From: Elusimicrobiota bacterium
Lineage (GTDB): Bacteria; CAYTYR01; UBA6262; DAOVJB01
Length of the DNA stretch: 8,588 bases
Reading direction: 5' to 3'
Assembly (NCBI GenBank): GCA_030673425.1
Contig: DAOVJB010000039.1
Coordinates: 1 to 8,588, forward strand
A program made the position numbers and the translations under genes. Positions 1 through 7,067 of the stretch are shown here, piece after piece (the first letter of the stretch is position 1; every line of letters starts with the position of its first letter). The notes beneath the pieces were generated by a model. The model was not told the origin of the DNA. It saw nothing but the letters and a program-made list of their open reading frames with translations, and made no database searches.

Positions 1-1
1 A

Positions 2-1576
2 GATACCAAACAGCTTACAAATGTAACTTTTACAGATACCGAATTTGAGGTAATCACCAGAACTCCTCCGGAAATGGAATCTGATCTCTATATTTTAACG
101 GTTGAATCCGGCTCAGAATTAAAAACTATACAAATACCTGCTCCTGACGGAACGATAGGGGGATGGCAGAACATAATCGAATGGGCAAAATTCATCGGGG
201 CTAATACTATCTGGTATTTAGGAGGTCAAACCGCCGGGTGGAGAGAAAAAATAGACGAAGATTTCCCATGGAATAAAAGCAACTTCGGAATGCTTCCTGA
301 ATTTGCTCAGGAGGTACACCGTAACGGCTTAAAGTTCGGAGTATGGGTAGGCGCTTATCTTACATTCGGCATGAAGCAATATAGGGTTGACAAATATACA
401 TATGCATGGAATTACGATGAAGAATCTGATGAATGTATTCATACTGACAGAACAATCTCGCTTGGTGATGATAAAAGAAAACAGGATATTATAGATTTCA
501 TTAAACAGGTATCTGAAATCCCGGAAGTTGATTATATAGGAATAGATTACATCCGCAATGTTTTCGGCGGTTATGAAATGGTAGATGAATTCATACTGGA
601 TATGAATCCTGTCTTACCGGACGGTTGGCCGTTGTATCCTCTAAACGAAAGGATGAAGTGGCTTGCTAAGAAAGTCATAAAAAGGGAAGACGGGAAACTG
701 ATTGACCAATGGAACTGGTGGAGAGCACACTATGTTGCTAATATATTAAAGGATATAAAGGAAGCCTCTGAGATTAAACAGCCATTATGGGTATTTACTT
801 TAAGTTGGGAAAAGGGCTGGCAACACGGGCAAGACCCTGTAATGATGAATGATGCAGGAGCAGATATAGATGCTGTAATGCTATATGAAGCAGATAACTG
901 GCAATTCGAACAGCTTCTTAAAGAATGGCACAGTTATGTTAGGAGAGAACAGGTCAACCTGGTGGTAGGTAACCAGATTGACTGGTTGGTACACCAGACA
1001 ACTCTTGACCCTGCGGGTCCGGAAGAATTTTATATGCGTCTAAGGCGAGGTGCCTCTGAAATATATAATGATTCCCAAGCCCTGGGAATGTTCTGCCATG
1101 ACTTGATTAGAGCGTTACGGGGAAGAATAGGTCCTTATCCGACTTTAGAATGGGTTGTAGCCGGGGGAGCTGCTTTTTCTAAATTAAAAGAAGAAAAGGG
1201 GGAAACTTCCTTATCTGCTATAATCACGACACCTGATGAAATAAATGAAGATAAAAGTTTCAAGGTAAGTGTAACAGTAGAAAATCTTAGTGATGAATGC
1301 GTTGAGAATATTAACGTAGAAATTTTTGATACCGAAGGTTTAACTCTTATCAGGCAGAAGACAAAGACAATCCCGCAAATAAAAGAGAATTCTCTAAAGA
1401 CGGTAAACTTTAAGATAAAGATTAATGATGTTTCTCTATTAAGAGAAGGGCAATATATGATAGCAGCCCTAACCACCTGGCAGGAAAATGAAATCACCAG
1501 GAAATATATCTGTTTTGATTACGTCAAGATTAATAACAATAACAAAGAAGAAGTAACAATCTTAGACACTGAATGA
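2..1576 (+). CDS. Glycoside-hydrolase-like TIM-barrel protein with Ig-like C-terminus (5' truncated)
   Basis: The reading frame is open to the left edge, giving about 524 residues without a start. The first Met codon, at 74, has no convincing ribosome binding site and lies inside continuous coding sequence, so it is probably internal. Numbering from that Met, residues 30-350 look like a carbohydrate-active TIM barrel. They are rich in Trp and Tyr, with strand-like segments ending in acidic residues: GANTIWYLGG near 42-51, GLKFGVWVGAYL near 85-96, VDYIGIDYIR at 152-161, and DIDAVMLYEADNW near 265-277. Asp158 in IGIDYIR is a candidate catalytic or substrate-binding residue by analogy with GHL10 and alpha-galactosidase-like barrels. 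Residues 380-490 are a beta-rich, low-Trp segment resembling a CARDB/NEW3-type Ig fold. A likely role is hydrolysis or binding of polysaccharide outside the cytoplasm, but the export signal would lie outside the window. The substrate and exact GH family cannot be named. The stop is 14 bp before dtd. Confidence 0.6.
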   Translation, partial: DTKQLTNVTFTDTEFEVITRTPPEMESDLYILTVESGSELKTIQIPAPDGTIGGWQNIIEWAKFIGANTIWYLGGQTAGWREKIDEDFPWNKSNFGMLPEFAQEVHRNGLKFGVWVGAYLTFGMKQYRVDKYTYAWNYDEESDECIHTDRTISLGDDKRKQDIIDFIKQVSEIPEVDYIGIDYIRNVFGGYEMVDEFILDMNPVLPDGWPLYPLNERMKWLAKKVIKREDGKLIDQWNWWRAHYVANILKDIKEASEIKQPLWVFTLSWEKGWQHGQDPVMMNDAGADIDAVMLYEADNWQFEQLLKEWHSYVRREQVNLVVGNQIDWLVHQTTLDPAGPEEFYMRLRRGASEIYNDSQALGMFCHDLIRALRGRIGPYPTLEWVVAGGAAFSKLKEEKGETSLSAIITTPDEINEDKSFKVSVTVENLSDECVENINVEIFDTEGLTLIRQKTKTIPQIKENSLKTVNFKIKINDVSLLREGQYMIAALTTWQENEITRKYICFDYVKINNNNKEEVTILDTE

Positions 1577-1590
1577 AAATGAGGTAGGTT

Positions 1591-2055
1591 ATGCTGGCTG
1601 TAGTGCAAAGAGTAACCGAAGCAGATGTCAGTATAGATAAAGAAAAAATAGCCTGGATAAATAAGGGACTGGTAATATTTTTAGGTGTGGGAAAATCAGA
1701 CACCTCAGAAGATATTAAGTACCTTGCAGATAAAATCGTAAATTTAAGAATATTTTCTGATAGTGATAAAAATATGAATTTATCAAGCTTAGATGTAGAT
1801 GCCGAATTACTGGTGGTCTCCCAGTTTACCCTTTATGGTGATTGTCTTAAAGGTAAACGCCCTGATTTTACCAGGGCAGCAGGAAGAGAAAAGGCTGAAC
1901 AACTATACAACGAATTTGTAAACAAGATAAAAGAATATCCGTTAAAAGTCGCAACCGGAAAATTTGCGGCAATGATGAATGTAGGAATACATAATGATGG
2001 ACCGGTAACATTAATCGTCCAAAGCAAAAAGGAGGGAATAAAAGATGGAAAGTAA
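1591..2055 (+). CDS. dtd: D-aminoacyl-tRNA deacylase
   Basis: Cytoplasmic proofreading enzyme that hydrolyses D-amino acids (and misacylated glycine) from tRNA. Family signatures are clear over the full length. The N-terminus begins LAVVQRVTEADVSID, the motif SQFTLYGD is at residues 77-84, KGKRPDF is at 87-93, and the C-terminal motif NDGPVT at 135-140 carries the Gly137-Pro138 pair that forms the chiral-selectivity loop. The second conserved segment reads TGKFAAMM, where the common form has Gly rather than the first Ala; this is a mild variation. The 154-residue length is normal for the family (about 145-155), with a short charged tail. The start is supported by a purine-rich GAGGTAGG just upstream. 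The 3' end overlaps sppA by 11 bp, which implies joint expression. The function is general housekeeping. Confidence 0.96.
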   Translation: MLAVVQRVTEADVSIDKEKIAWINKGLVIFLGVGKSDTSEDIKYLADKIVNLRIFSDSDKNMNLSSLDVDAELLVVSQFTLYGDCLKGKRPDFTRAAGREKAEQLYNEFVNKIKEYPLKVATGKFAAMMNVGIHNDGPVTLIVQSKKEGIKDGK

Positions 2056-2989
2056 AAAGGTTATGATGTACCTGGTAGCAGGGTTATATTTCGCCTCGGT
2101 AATCGTAGGAATTTTCCTCGTCATACAATCTGCTCCCAGGGGAAAAACGGTAAAACCCAGAGGGGTAGATTTTAAGTTAAAACAAAAAGGGGTAGCTGTA
2201 GTTTATATCTATGGACCGATAAGCGTGGCACAGCAGGAAACACCGATGCCTTTCTGGGGATTTGGTTCTGACAGAATTGTAACAAGACTTAAGAAAATCC
2301 GCAGAGACCCTAATGTAAAAGCAGTGGTCTTACGCATCAACAGCCCTGGCGGTAGCGTAGGAGCTGTGCAGGAGATCTACCAGGAAGTAGAAAAGCTTAA
2401 AGGACAGGGTAAAAAAGTTGTTGTATCCATGGGGGATGTAGCTGCAAGCGGCGGATATTATGTCGCATGTATAGCAGATAAAATCATGGCTAACCCGGGA
2501 ACAATCACAGGCAGTATCGGAGTTATTGCGCAACTGGGAAACGTTGAGGAACTGTTCAAGAAAATCGGAGTAAAAATCGAAGTTATAAAAAGCGGGAAAC
2601 ACAAAGACATAGGCTCGGCCAGCCGCCCTATGACTCACCAGGAGCGTAAGATATTACAGGATTTAATAAATAATGCTTACGAGCAATTTCTGGAGGCTAT
2701 CGTAAATGGGCGGAATATGCCTTATGAAGAGGTAAAAAAATTAGCCGATGGAACTATTTACACAGGTCAGCAGGCCAAGGAAAACGGCTTAATAGACGAA
2801 TTAGGCAATCTTGAGGAAGCCATAAATCTGGCCGGTAAGTTAGCCGGAATAAAAGGAGAACCTAATATTATAAAAGATTATACTCCTTTTGAAAGACTCT
2901 TTGACATATTCGGACAGCAATTTGAGGAAAATGCCTTTAATAAGATATTGAATAAAAAAGGACTCCGTTTAGAATATATACTTGAGTAG
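2045..2989 (+). CDS. sppA: Signal peptide peptidase SppA, short 36 kDa-type
   Basis: Membrane-anchored Ser/Lys protease that degrades cleaved signal peptides and related membrane fragments. Residues 7-27 form one hydrophobic N-terminal anchor, so the catalytic domain should face outside the membrane. The S49/ClpP-like core includes VVLRINSPGGSVGA at 94-107 (oxyanion and substrate loop), Ser135 within DVAASGGYY (nucleophile) and Lys187 within SGKHKDIGS (general base). The 52-residue Ser-Lys spacing matches the Bacillus SppA dyad (Ser147/Lys199, known from the family). The MTHQERKILQ segment and the later DGTIYTGQQAKENGLIDELG segment are also typical. The 314-residue length fits the single-domain form, not the double-length E. 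coli form. The start has GGAGGG eight bases upstream and lies inside the end of dtd. The stop codon overlaps the ribosome binding site of the next gene. Confidence 0.95.
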   Translation: MESKKVMMYLVAGLYFASVIVGIFLVIQSAPRGKTVKPRGVDFKLKQKGVAVVYIYGPISVAQQETPMPFWGFGSDRIVTRLKKIRRDPNVKAVVLRINSPGGSVGAVQEIYQEVEKLKGQGKKVVVSMGDVAASGGYYVACIADKIMANPGTITGSIGVIAQLGNVEELFKKIGVKIEVIKSGKHKDIGSASRPMTHQERKILQDLINNAYEQFLEAIVNGRNMPYEEVKKLADGTIYTGQQAKENGLIDELGNLEEAINLAGKLAGIKGEPNIIKDYTPFERLFDIFGQQFEENAFNKILNKKGLRLEYILE

Positions 2990-2998
2990 GAGGAAATT

Positions 2999-3586
2999 AT
3001 GCAGGTATCAGAAGTTTTATATGATATTATAGTTGCACCCAAAGAAGGCATACAAAAATTCCGTCTTTTAAGGAAGAACTTACTTATCTCAATAATAATA
3101 GTTTTAATCGGCATCTTCAGCCAGACATTAGCCAGTCTCATAATAAATTCTCCTCCTTTAGGTTACCTAACGTTTTTCTTAAGTTTTGGATTTATAAGCA
3201 AGTTCCTGTTTATCCTGAGTTTCTGGATATTTCTGGCAGCAATGTTTCATTTTCTAGCCTCATGGAGCGGCGGAACAGGTAAAGTAAAAGAATTATTTAT
3301 ACTGCTCGGGATAGGTTTCATACCATGTTCTCTCCTGCCAGCCGGAGCTATATTAGCAAAAGCTCTGGGACCCACAGGCTATATGCTTTATGCTATTTTT
3401 TATTTATTTCTGTTGGTCTGGTTTGTGCGTTTGCAGATTCTATCTCTAAAGGAGGTTTACTCAATCCCGACTGAGAAAGCCTTCTTTATCTATATAGCTC
3501 CTTTATTAATCGCGGTAGCGTTCGGATTTATTCTATTCCTTCTGGGTATCGGGAGTATTATTTTCTTAATAGCTTCAAATATATGA
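2999..3586 (+). CDS. Yip1-family integral membrane protein
   Basis: A 195-residue, very hydrophobic protein with about five membrane segments, at roughly residues 29-49, 66-87, 97-119, 126-147 and 162-192. The cytosolic-looking N-terminus, with VLYDIIVAPKEGIQKFR at 6-22, is the 'membrane region, PxxxF' type of lead-in seen in bacterial Yip1-domain proteins (PF04893). The central HFLASWSGGTGKVKELF segment followed by GIGFIPC is the best family signature: a His/Gly-rich loop, then KELF and a Pro-containing helix. The function of bacterial Yip1 proteins is not established; a role in membrane organisation or transport is only inference. The start has AGGAGGAAA directly upstream, beginning within the sppA stop codon. 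Its last codon and stop overlap the next gene in an ATGA arrangement, so the two are probably translated in a coupled manner. Confidence 0.8.
   Translation: MQVSEVLYDIIVAPKEGIQKFRLLRKNLLISIIIVLIGIFSQTLASLIINSPPLGYLTFFLSFGFISKFLFILSFWIFLAAMFHFLASWSGGTGKVKELFILLGIGFIPCSLLPAGAILAKALGPTGYMLYAIFYLFLLVWFVRLQILSLKEVYSIPTEKAFFIYIAPLLIAVAFGFILFLLGIGSIIFLIASNI
3583..3586 (+). promoter_or_regulatory. ATGA stop-start overlap (translational coupling)
   Basis: The TGA of the Yip1-family gene overlaps the ATG of the radical SAM gene. No Shine-Dalgarno sequence precedes the ATG, so the second gene is probably read by reinitiating ribosomes. Confidence 0.75.
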
Positions 3587-4500
3587 ACCTTAAACCATCT
3601 TACTTAAAGCTTTATGCAACAGGCGAACTTAAAAAGAGAGTTAAGAGTATAAATTCAATATTAGAAAAATGCTCTCTCTGTGCGAGGAAATGCGGAGTTA
3701 ATCGCCTTAAGAATGAGGAGGGCTTCTGTAAAGTCGGCAGGCTGTCAAAAGTTTCAAGTTTCAATGCCCATTTCGGTGAAGAACCTCCTATTTCCGGAAT
3801 CTCAGGTTCAGGAACAATCTTCTTTACGCATTGCAACCTGCAATGTGTTTACTGCCAGAATTATCCGATCAGTCAACTGGGACATGGTGAAGAGGTAAGC
3901 AGCAAAAACCTGGCCGGGATGATGTTGTCTTTACAAAACAAGAAATGTCATAACATTAATTTTGTTACTCCGACCCATGTTATAGGACAGATTCTCGAGG
4001 CTTTAGAGATAGCGATAGAAAAAGGGCTCAGTATCCCGCTGGTATATAACTCAGGGGGATACGATTCTGTTCATACACTGAAATTATTAGAAGGCATCAT
4101 AGATATCTATATGCCGGATGCAAAATATGCACTTGATGCAATGGCAGTAAAACATTCCAATGCCCCTGGTTATCCAGACATCAATAAAAAAGCTCTGTCG
4201 GAAATGTACCGCCAGGTAGGGGATTTAATAATGGATGATGACGGAATAGCACAAAGGGGGCTACTTGTCAGACATCTTGTTTTACCCGGGAATATTTCAG
4301 GTTCAAAAGAGGTTCTGGGTTTTATCGCAGATAAAATTTCAAAAAATACTTATATGAGTATTATGGCGCAATATCACCCGGCATACAGGGCATATGAATA
4401 CCCGCTACTTTCACACAGAATTTCTCATGAAGAATATGCTTCTGTATTAGAGACCGCTGATGAATTAGGACTCCAGCGGGGTTGGAGGCAAATTCTTTAA
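3583..4500 (+). CDS. PflX-like (COG1313) radical SAM protein
   Basis: Radical S-adenosylmethionine protein related to pyruvate formate-lyase activating enzymes. The [4Fe-4S] cluster motif CxxxCxxC is at Cys84, Cys88 and Cys91, in HCNLQCVYCQN. It follows EEPPISGISGSGTIFF, a lead-in diagnostic of the COG1313/PflX group. An N-terminal cysteine set, Cys30, Cys33, Cys37 and Cys49, forms a second possible metal-binding module (CSLCARKC, then GFCK). NFVTPTHV at 126-133 and the Gly-rich YNSGGYDS at 155-162 are further family features, and MPDAKY at 177-182 fits a later barrel strand. Length is 305 residues, normal for the group. The protein target is unknown. The start overlaps the previous stop (ATGA) and lacks its own ribosome binding site, pointing to reinitiation. 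It lies one gene upstream of a Memo-family protein. AmrS, the usual radical SAM partner of Memo, belongs to a different group (COG1180), so the gene is not called amrS here. Confidence 0.85.
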   Translation: MNLKPSYLKLYATGELKKRVKSINSILEKCSLCARKCGVNRLKNEEGFCKVGRLSKVSSFNAHFGEEPPISGISGSGTIFFTHCNLQCVYCQNYPISQLGHGEEVSSKNLAGMMLSLQNKKCHNINFVTPTHVIGQILEALEIAIEKGLSIPLVYNSGGYDSVHTLKLLEGIIDIYMPDAKYALDAMAVKHSNAPGYPDINKKALSEMYRQVGDLIMDDDGIAQRGLLVRHLVLPGNISGSKEVLGFIADKISKNTYMSIMAQYHPAYRAYEYPLLSHRISHEEYASVLETADELGLQRGWRQIL

Positions 4501-4517
4501 CAAAGAATAAAAATATA

Positions 4518-5165
4518 ATGAAAAAACTTAAGATTTTTATACTTTTATTAATCTATTTCCTGGCTTTAATTTTACTGGGCCTGGCCCATTCAGAAGGAAA
4601 ACCATCAGGACCCGAGTATTATCCTCTAAAGGAAGGTCATAGGTGGACATACATTGTTTCAAGGGTAGACGGAAAAGGAAAAAAATTCACTCAGGAAGTA
4701 ACCGTACCGGGAAAAGACAAATACAAGGGTAAGGAATACATAATTCTCCAACAGAAAGATAAAAGGGGAAAAGTTCGTTCTTTTTGTATAAAAGATAATA
4801 CAGGAGTCTATTGGAAAAGACTCTCCGGAACTTCAAAATTTTTGGTGGGAGGATCTAGTGTTTTCACAAAACCCATTCCTATCTTGCAGTTTCCTCTTAC
4901 TGTTGGAACCAAATGGGATTGGGAAGGAACCTTAAAAGTACCTTTATTCGTAGATAAAAAGATAAAGATGCGCTGCAGAGTGGTAGCGGAAGAAGAGATA
5001 AAGGTACCAGCAGGCACATTCAGGTGCCTGAAAATCCACATTCATCAGTTACGTAATAAAGAAGTATCAGATGAATACGGATGGTATGCTCCGGGTATAG
5101 GACAAATAAAGTATATAGGAAAAGAACTCGAGAAAGAATTGATGAGCTATTCGCTGGTAAAATAG
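4518..5165 (+). CDS. Small secreted beta-rich protein of unknown function
   Basis: The chosen start is the ATG at 4518, giving 215 residues that begin MKKLKIFILLL. A TTG at 4482 would extend the protein into the upstream gene, but it would put a polar stretch ahead of an otherwise textbook signal peptide. The signal has a Lys-rich start, a hydrophobic core to about residue 22 and a likely cleavage after LAHS. No lipobox cysteine is seen. The mature part opens with YYPLKEGHRWTYIV, followed by alternating strand-like segments. It ends with VPAGTFRCLKIHI and YGWYAPGIGQIKYIG, a pattern common in uncharacterised secreted proteins in which an N-terminal 'PL..G..W.Y' segment pairs with a 'G.fkclk...WYapgiG.vk' segment. 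These probably form a single beta-barrel or lipocalin-like fold facing the envelope. The ribosome binding site is weak (AAAGAAT region), which may mean coupling to the upstream gene 17 bp away. Function unknown. Confidence 0.75.
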   Translation: MKKLKIFILLLIYFLALILLGLAHSEGKPSGPEYYPLKEGHRWTYIVSRVDGKGKKFTQEVTVPGKDKYKGKEYIILQQKDKRGKVRSFCIKDNTGVYWKRLSGTSKFLVGGSSVFTKPIPILQFPLTVGTKWDWEGTLKVPLFVDKKIKMRCRVVAEEEIKVPAGTFRCLKIHIHQLRNKEVSDEYGWYAPGIGQIKYIGKELEKELMSYSLVK

Positions 5166-5193
5166 GTTAACAGATTCATTAAGGAGGCATAAG

Positions 5194-5997
5194 ATGAACA
5201 GGAAACCTGTAGTCGCCGGACAATTCTACGAGGCGCAGGTCCCAAGATTAAAAAAACAGATAGAACAATATATTGACGTAAAAGCTAAAAGAGAAGATGT
5301 CCTGGGAATTGTAGCTCCTCATGCAGGATATATGTTTTCAGGAAAAGTCGCGGGAAGTGTTTACTCCAGAATCAACTTCCCGGACACTTTTATAATAATC
5401 GGACCTAATCATCATTTAATCGGAATGTCTCCGGCTATAGTAACAGAAGGAGCATGGGAAACACCTTTAGGAACTGTTAAAATTGATGTGGAGCTGGCCG
5501 AGAAAATTTTAGCCGATTCCGAAATACTTGAAGAAGACTCCTTAGCTCATCTGGGTGAACACTCCATAGAGGTACAGATTCCCTTTATGCAGTATTTAGG
5601 AGGCGATTTTCAAATCGTGCCGATTAACATGCGTGATTATGATAAAAAAAGCTGTAAAAATTTAGGAAAGAGTATCTCTAAAGCGGTCCGGGAAGTAAAT
5701 AAAAAAGTTATAATTGTCGCCAGCACAGATATGACTCATTACGAATCCCAGACTATGGCAAACAAAAAAGATAAATTGGTAATAGACGAAATCTTAAAAC
5801 TCAGTCCTCTAGGGATGCTTGAAACAGTAGAAAAGTATGGTGTTACAATGTGTGGTCCCGGACCAACAGCCATAATGCTTTTTGCCTGCAAAAACTTAGG
5901 GGCAAAAGAAGCACAACTTATACTATATAACACCAGCGGTGATATAATCGGGGATTACGAACAAGTAGTGGGATATGCCGGAATAATAGTTAAATAA
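5194..5997 (+). CDS. amrB: Memo-family protein, AmmeMemoRadiSam system protein B type
   Basis: A 267-residue Memo-like protein, structurally related to extradiol dioxygenases. The full family pattern is visible. RKPVVAGQFYEA is at the N-terminus, APHAGYMFSG at 41-50 carries His43, GPNHH at 70-74 carries His73, and GEHSIEVQIPF at 121-131 carries His123. STDMTHY at 177-183 carries Asp179 and His182, and MCGPGPTA at 219-226 carries Cys220. His43, His73 and Cys220 correspond to the metal-site residues reported for human Memo (His49, His81, Cys244), with His182 near the equivalent of His192. The bacterial role is not established. These genes often sit with an AMMECR1 protein (AmrA) and a radical SAM protein (AmrS). 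AmrA is absent from this window, and the nearest radical SAM gene, two genes upstream, is PflX-like. The start has AAGGAGG six bases upstream. The symbol reflects family membership only. Confidence 0.92.
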   Translation: MNRKPVVAGQFYEAQVPRLKKQIEQYIDVKAKREDVLGIVAPHAGYMFSGKVAGSVYSRINFPDTFIIIGPNHHLIGMSPAIVTEGAWETPLGTVKIDVELAEKILADSEILEEDSLAHLGEHSIEVQIPFMQYLGGDFQIVPINMRDYDKKSCKNLGKSISKAVREVNKKVIIVASTDMTHYESQTMANKKDKLVIDEILKLSPLGMLETVEKYGVTMCGPGPTAIMLFACKNLGAKEAQLILYNTSGDIIGDYEQVVGYAGIIVK

Positions 5998-6024
5998 AAA
6001 TAAATCAGAACAGGAGAAATATAG

Positions 6025-7041
6025 ATGACCGAACTAAGGAAAGACCCGCTTATAGGACGATGGATTATCACCGGTACAAGAAATAAAGAGGAATTCTTCC
6101 AATTTATTAAAAACCCCGACCAGGAATGGGGTGAATGTCCTTTCTGTTCCGGTCATGAAGAAGTAACCCCACAGGAAATCTTTGCGGTCCGCAAACCCAA
6201 AAGCAAACCCAATGCAAGCGGATGGGATGTCAGGGTAGTTCCGAACATCCGAGGAGTGTTCAATATTGAAGGAGAGGTGGGAAGACGAGGAAAAGGATTA
6301 TATGACCTGATGAATAACGTAGGAGCGCATGAGATAATTATAGAAACACCCAAACATATAAAAAATATAGGTAACCTGTCACCTGAACAGATAAAAAAGG
6401 TAGTCTCTACCTATCAAAAAAGAATCAAAGACCTCCAAGGCGATATACGCTTTAAGTATGCGTTAGTCTTTAAGAATCAATTCAAGGAATCAAAATTTTA
6501 TATCAATCATGCACACTCACATTTAGTAGCTATGCCTTTAACCCCTAAAATCATAAAAGACGAGTTAAAAAATTGCCACGCCTACTATGCCTATAAACAA
6601 AGATGCCTTATTTGCGATATCCTTGAACAAGAGATGAAATCCGGAGAAAGAATAGTTGATGAGAGTGACGCTTTCCTGTCGTTTGTACCTTTTCATTCAC
6701 ACCTTCCATTCGAAACCTGGATTGTACCCAAAAAACATAATGCTGATTTTACAAAAGAAGACGAAAATATAACGCTGGCGCTTGCCAGGAGTCTAAAGAC
6801 CACACTCTCTAAACTCGCTAAGTTACTTGATGATCCCAGAATAAATTATGCAATTCACACAATACCTTTTTTAAGAGCCAGGGAAGGGTACTGGAAAACG
6901 ATAAATGAAGATTATCACTGGCACCTTGAGATTTATCCCCACCTGATGGGACTTACCGGCTTTGAGTTAGGAACAGGTTCTTATATCCAGCCGTTACTCC
7001 CGGAGGTATGCGCTAAGCTCCTCCGAGAAACACCGATATAA
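6025..7041 (+). CDS. galT: Galactose-1-phosphate uridylyltransferase-like protein (HIT superfamily), variant active site
   Basis: By family, this enzyme would move UMP (or another NMP) between a nucleotide sugar and a hexose 1-phosphate, as in the Leloir pathway. Two tandem HIT-like halves are present. The first opens with RKDPLIGRWIITGTRN and has a zinc-type CPFC at Cys38/Cys41, then VVPN at 71-74, His102 in GAHEIIIETP, and the active loop NHAHSHLVA with His162, nucleophile His164 and His166. The second has CLIC at 194-197, PFETWIVPKKH, and WHLEIYPHL with His298 and His300. With Glu180 and His278, these resemble the iron site of E. coli GalT. The usual active motif is HxHxQ after a GAS segment; here Gln is replaced by His166 and the GAS segment is lost, so the exact substrate is less certain. 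Length is 338, normal. AGGAG lies eight bases before the start. Confidence 0.85.
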   Translation: MTELRKDPLIGRWIITGTRNKEEFFQFIKNPDQEWGECPFCSGHEEVTPQEIFAVRKPKSKPNASGWDVRVVPNIRGVFNIEGEVGRRGKGLYDLMNNVGAHEIIIETPKHIKNIGNLSPEQIKKVVSTYQKRIKDLQGDIRFKYALVFKNQFKESKFYINHAHSHLVAMPLTPKIIKDELKNCHAYYAYKQRCLICDILEQEMKSGERIVDESDAFLSFVPFHSHLPFETWIVPKKHNADFTKEDENITLALARSLKTTLSKLAKLLDDPRINYAIHTIPFLRAREGYWKTINEDYHWHLEIYPHLMGLTGFELGTGSYIQPLLPEVCAKLLRETPI

Positions 7042-7067
7042 TAAAATTAAAGATTTTGTGAGGAAAA

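Noticed and set aside
1071-1089. Perfect 7-bp inverted repeat (ATTCCCA / TGGGAAT, loop AGCCC) in the glycosidase-like gene
   Set aside because: It lies inside coding sequence, has no T-tract, and short palindromes of this size are expected by chance.
1859-1877. Short GCCCTG / CAGGGC inverted repeat in dtd
   Set aside because: Only 6 bp in stem, in coding sequence, no regulatory position.
3680-3898. Alternative-frame 72-codon frame inside the radical SAM gene
   Set aside because: Shadow of the true gene, with no recognisable domain and no own ribosome binding site.
3583-4500. Calling the radical SAM gene amrS
   Set aside because: The lead-in motif and N-terminal cysteines match COG1313 (PflX) rather than the AmrS group.
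4482-4517. TTG start extending the secreted protein upstream
   Set aside because: It would place a polar stretch before the signal peptide and overlap the radical SAM gene. ATG 4518 gives a textbook signal peptide.
5011-5030. Hairpin CAGGCAC / GTGCCTG in the secreted-protein gene, as a possible terminator
   Set aside because: A 7-bp stem with a 6-base loop, followed by A-rich rather than T-rich sequence, and inside a gene.
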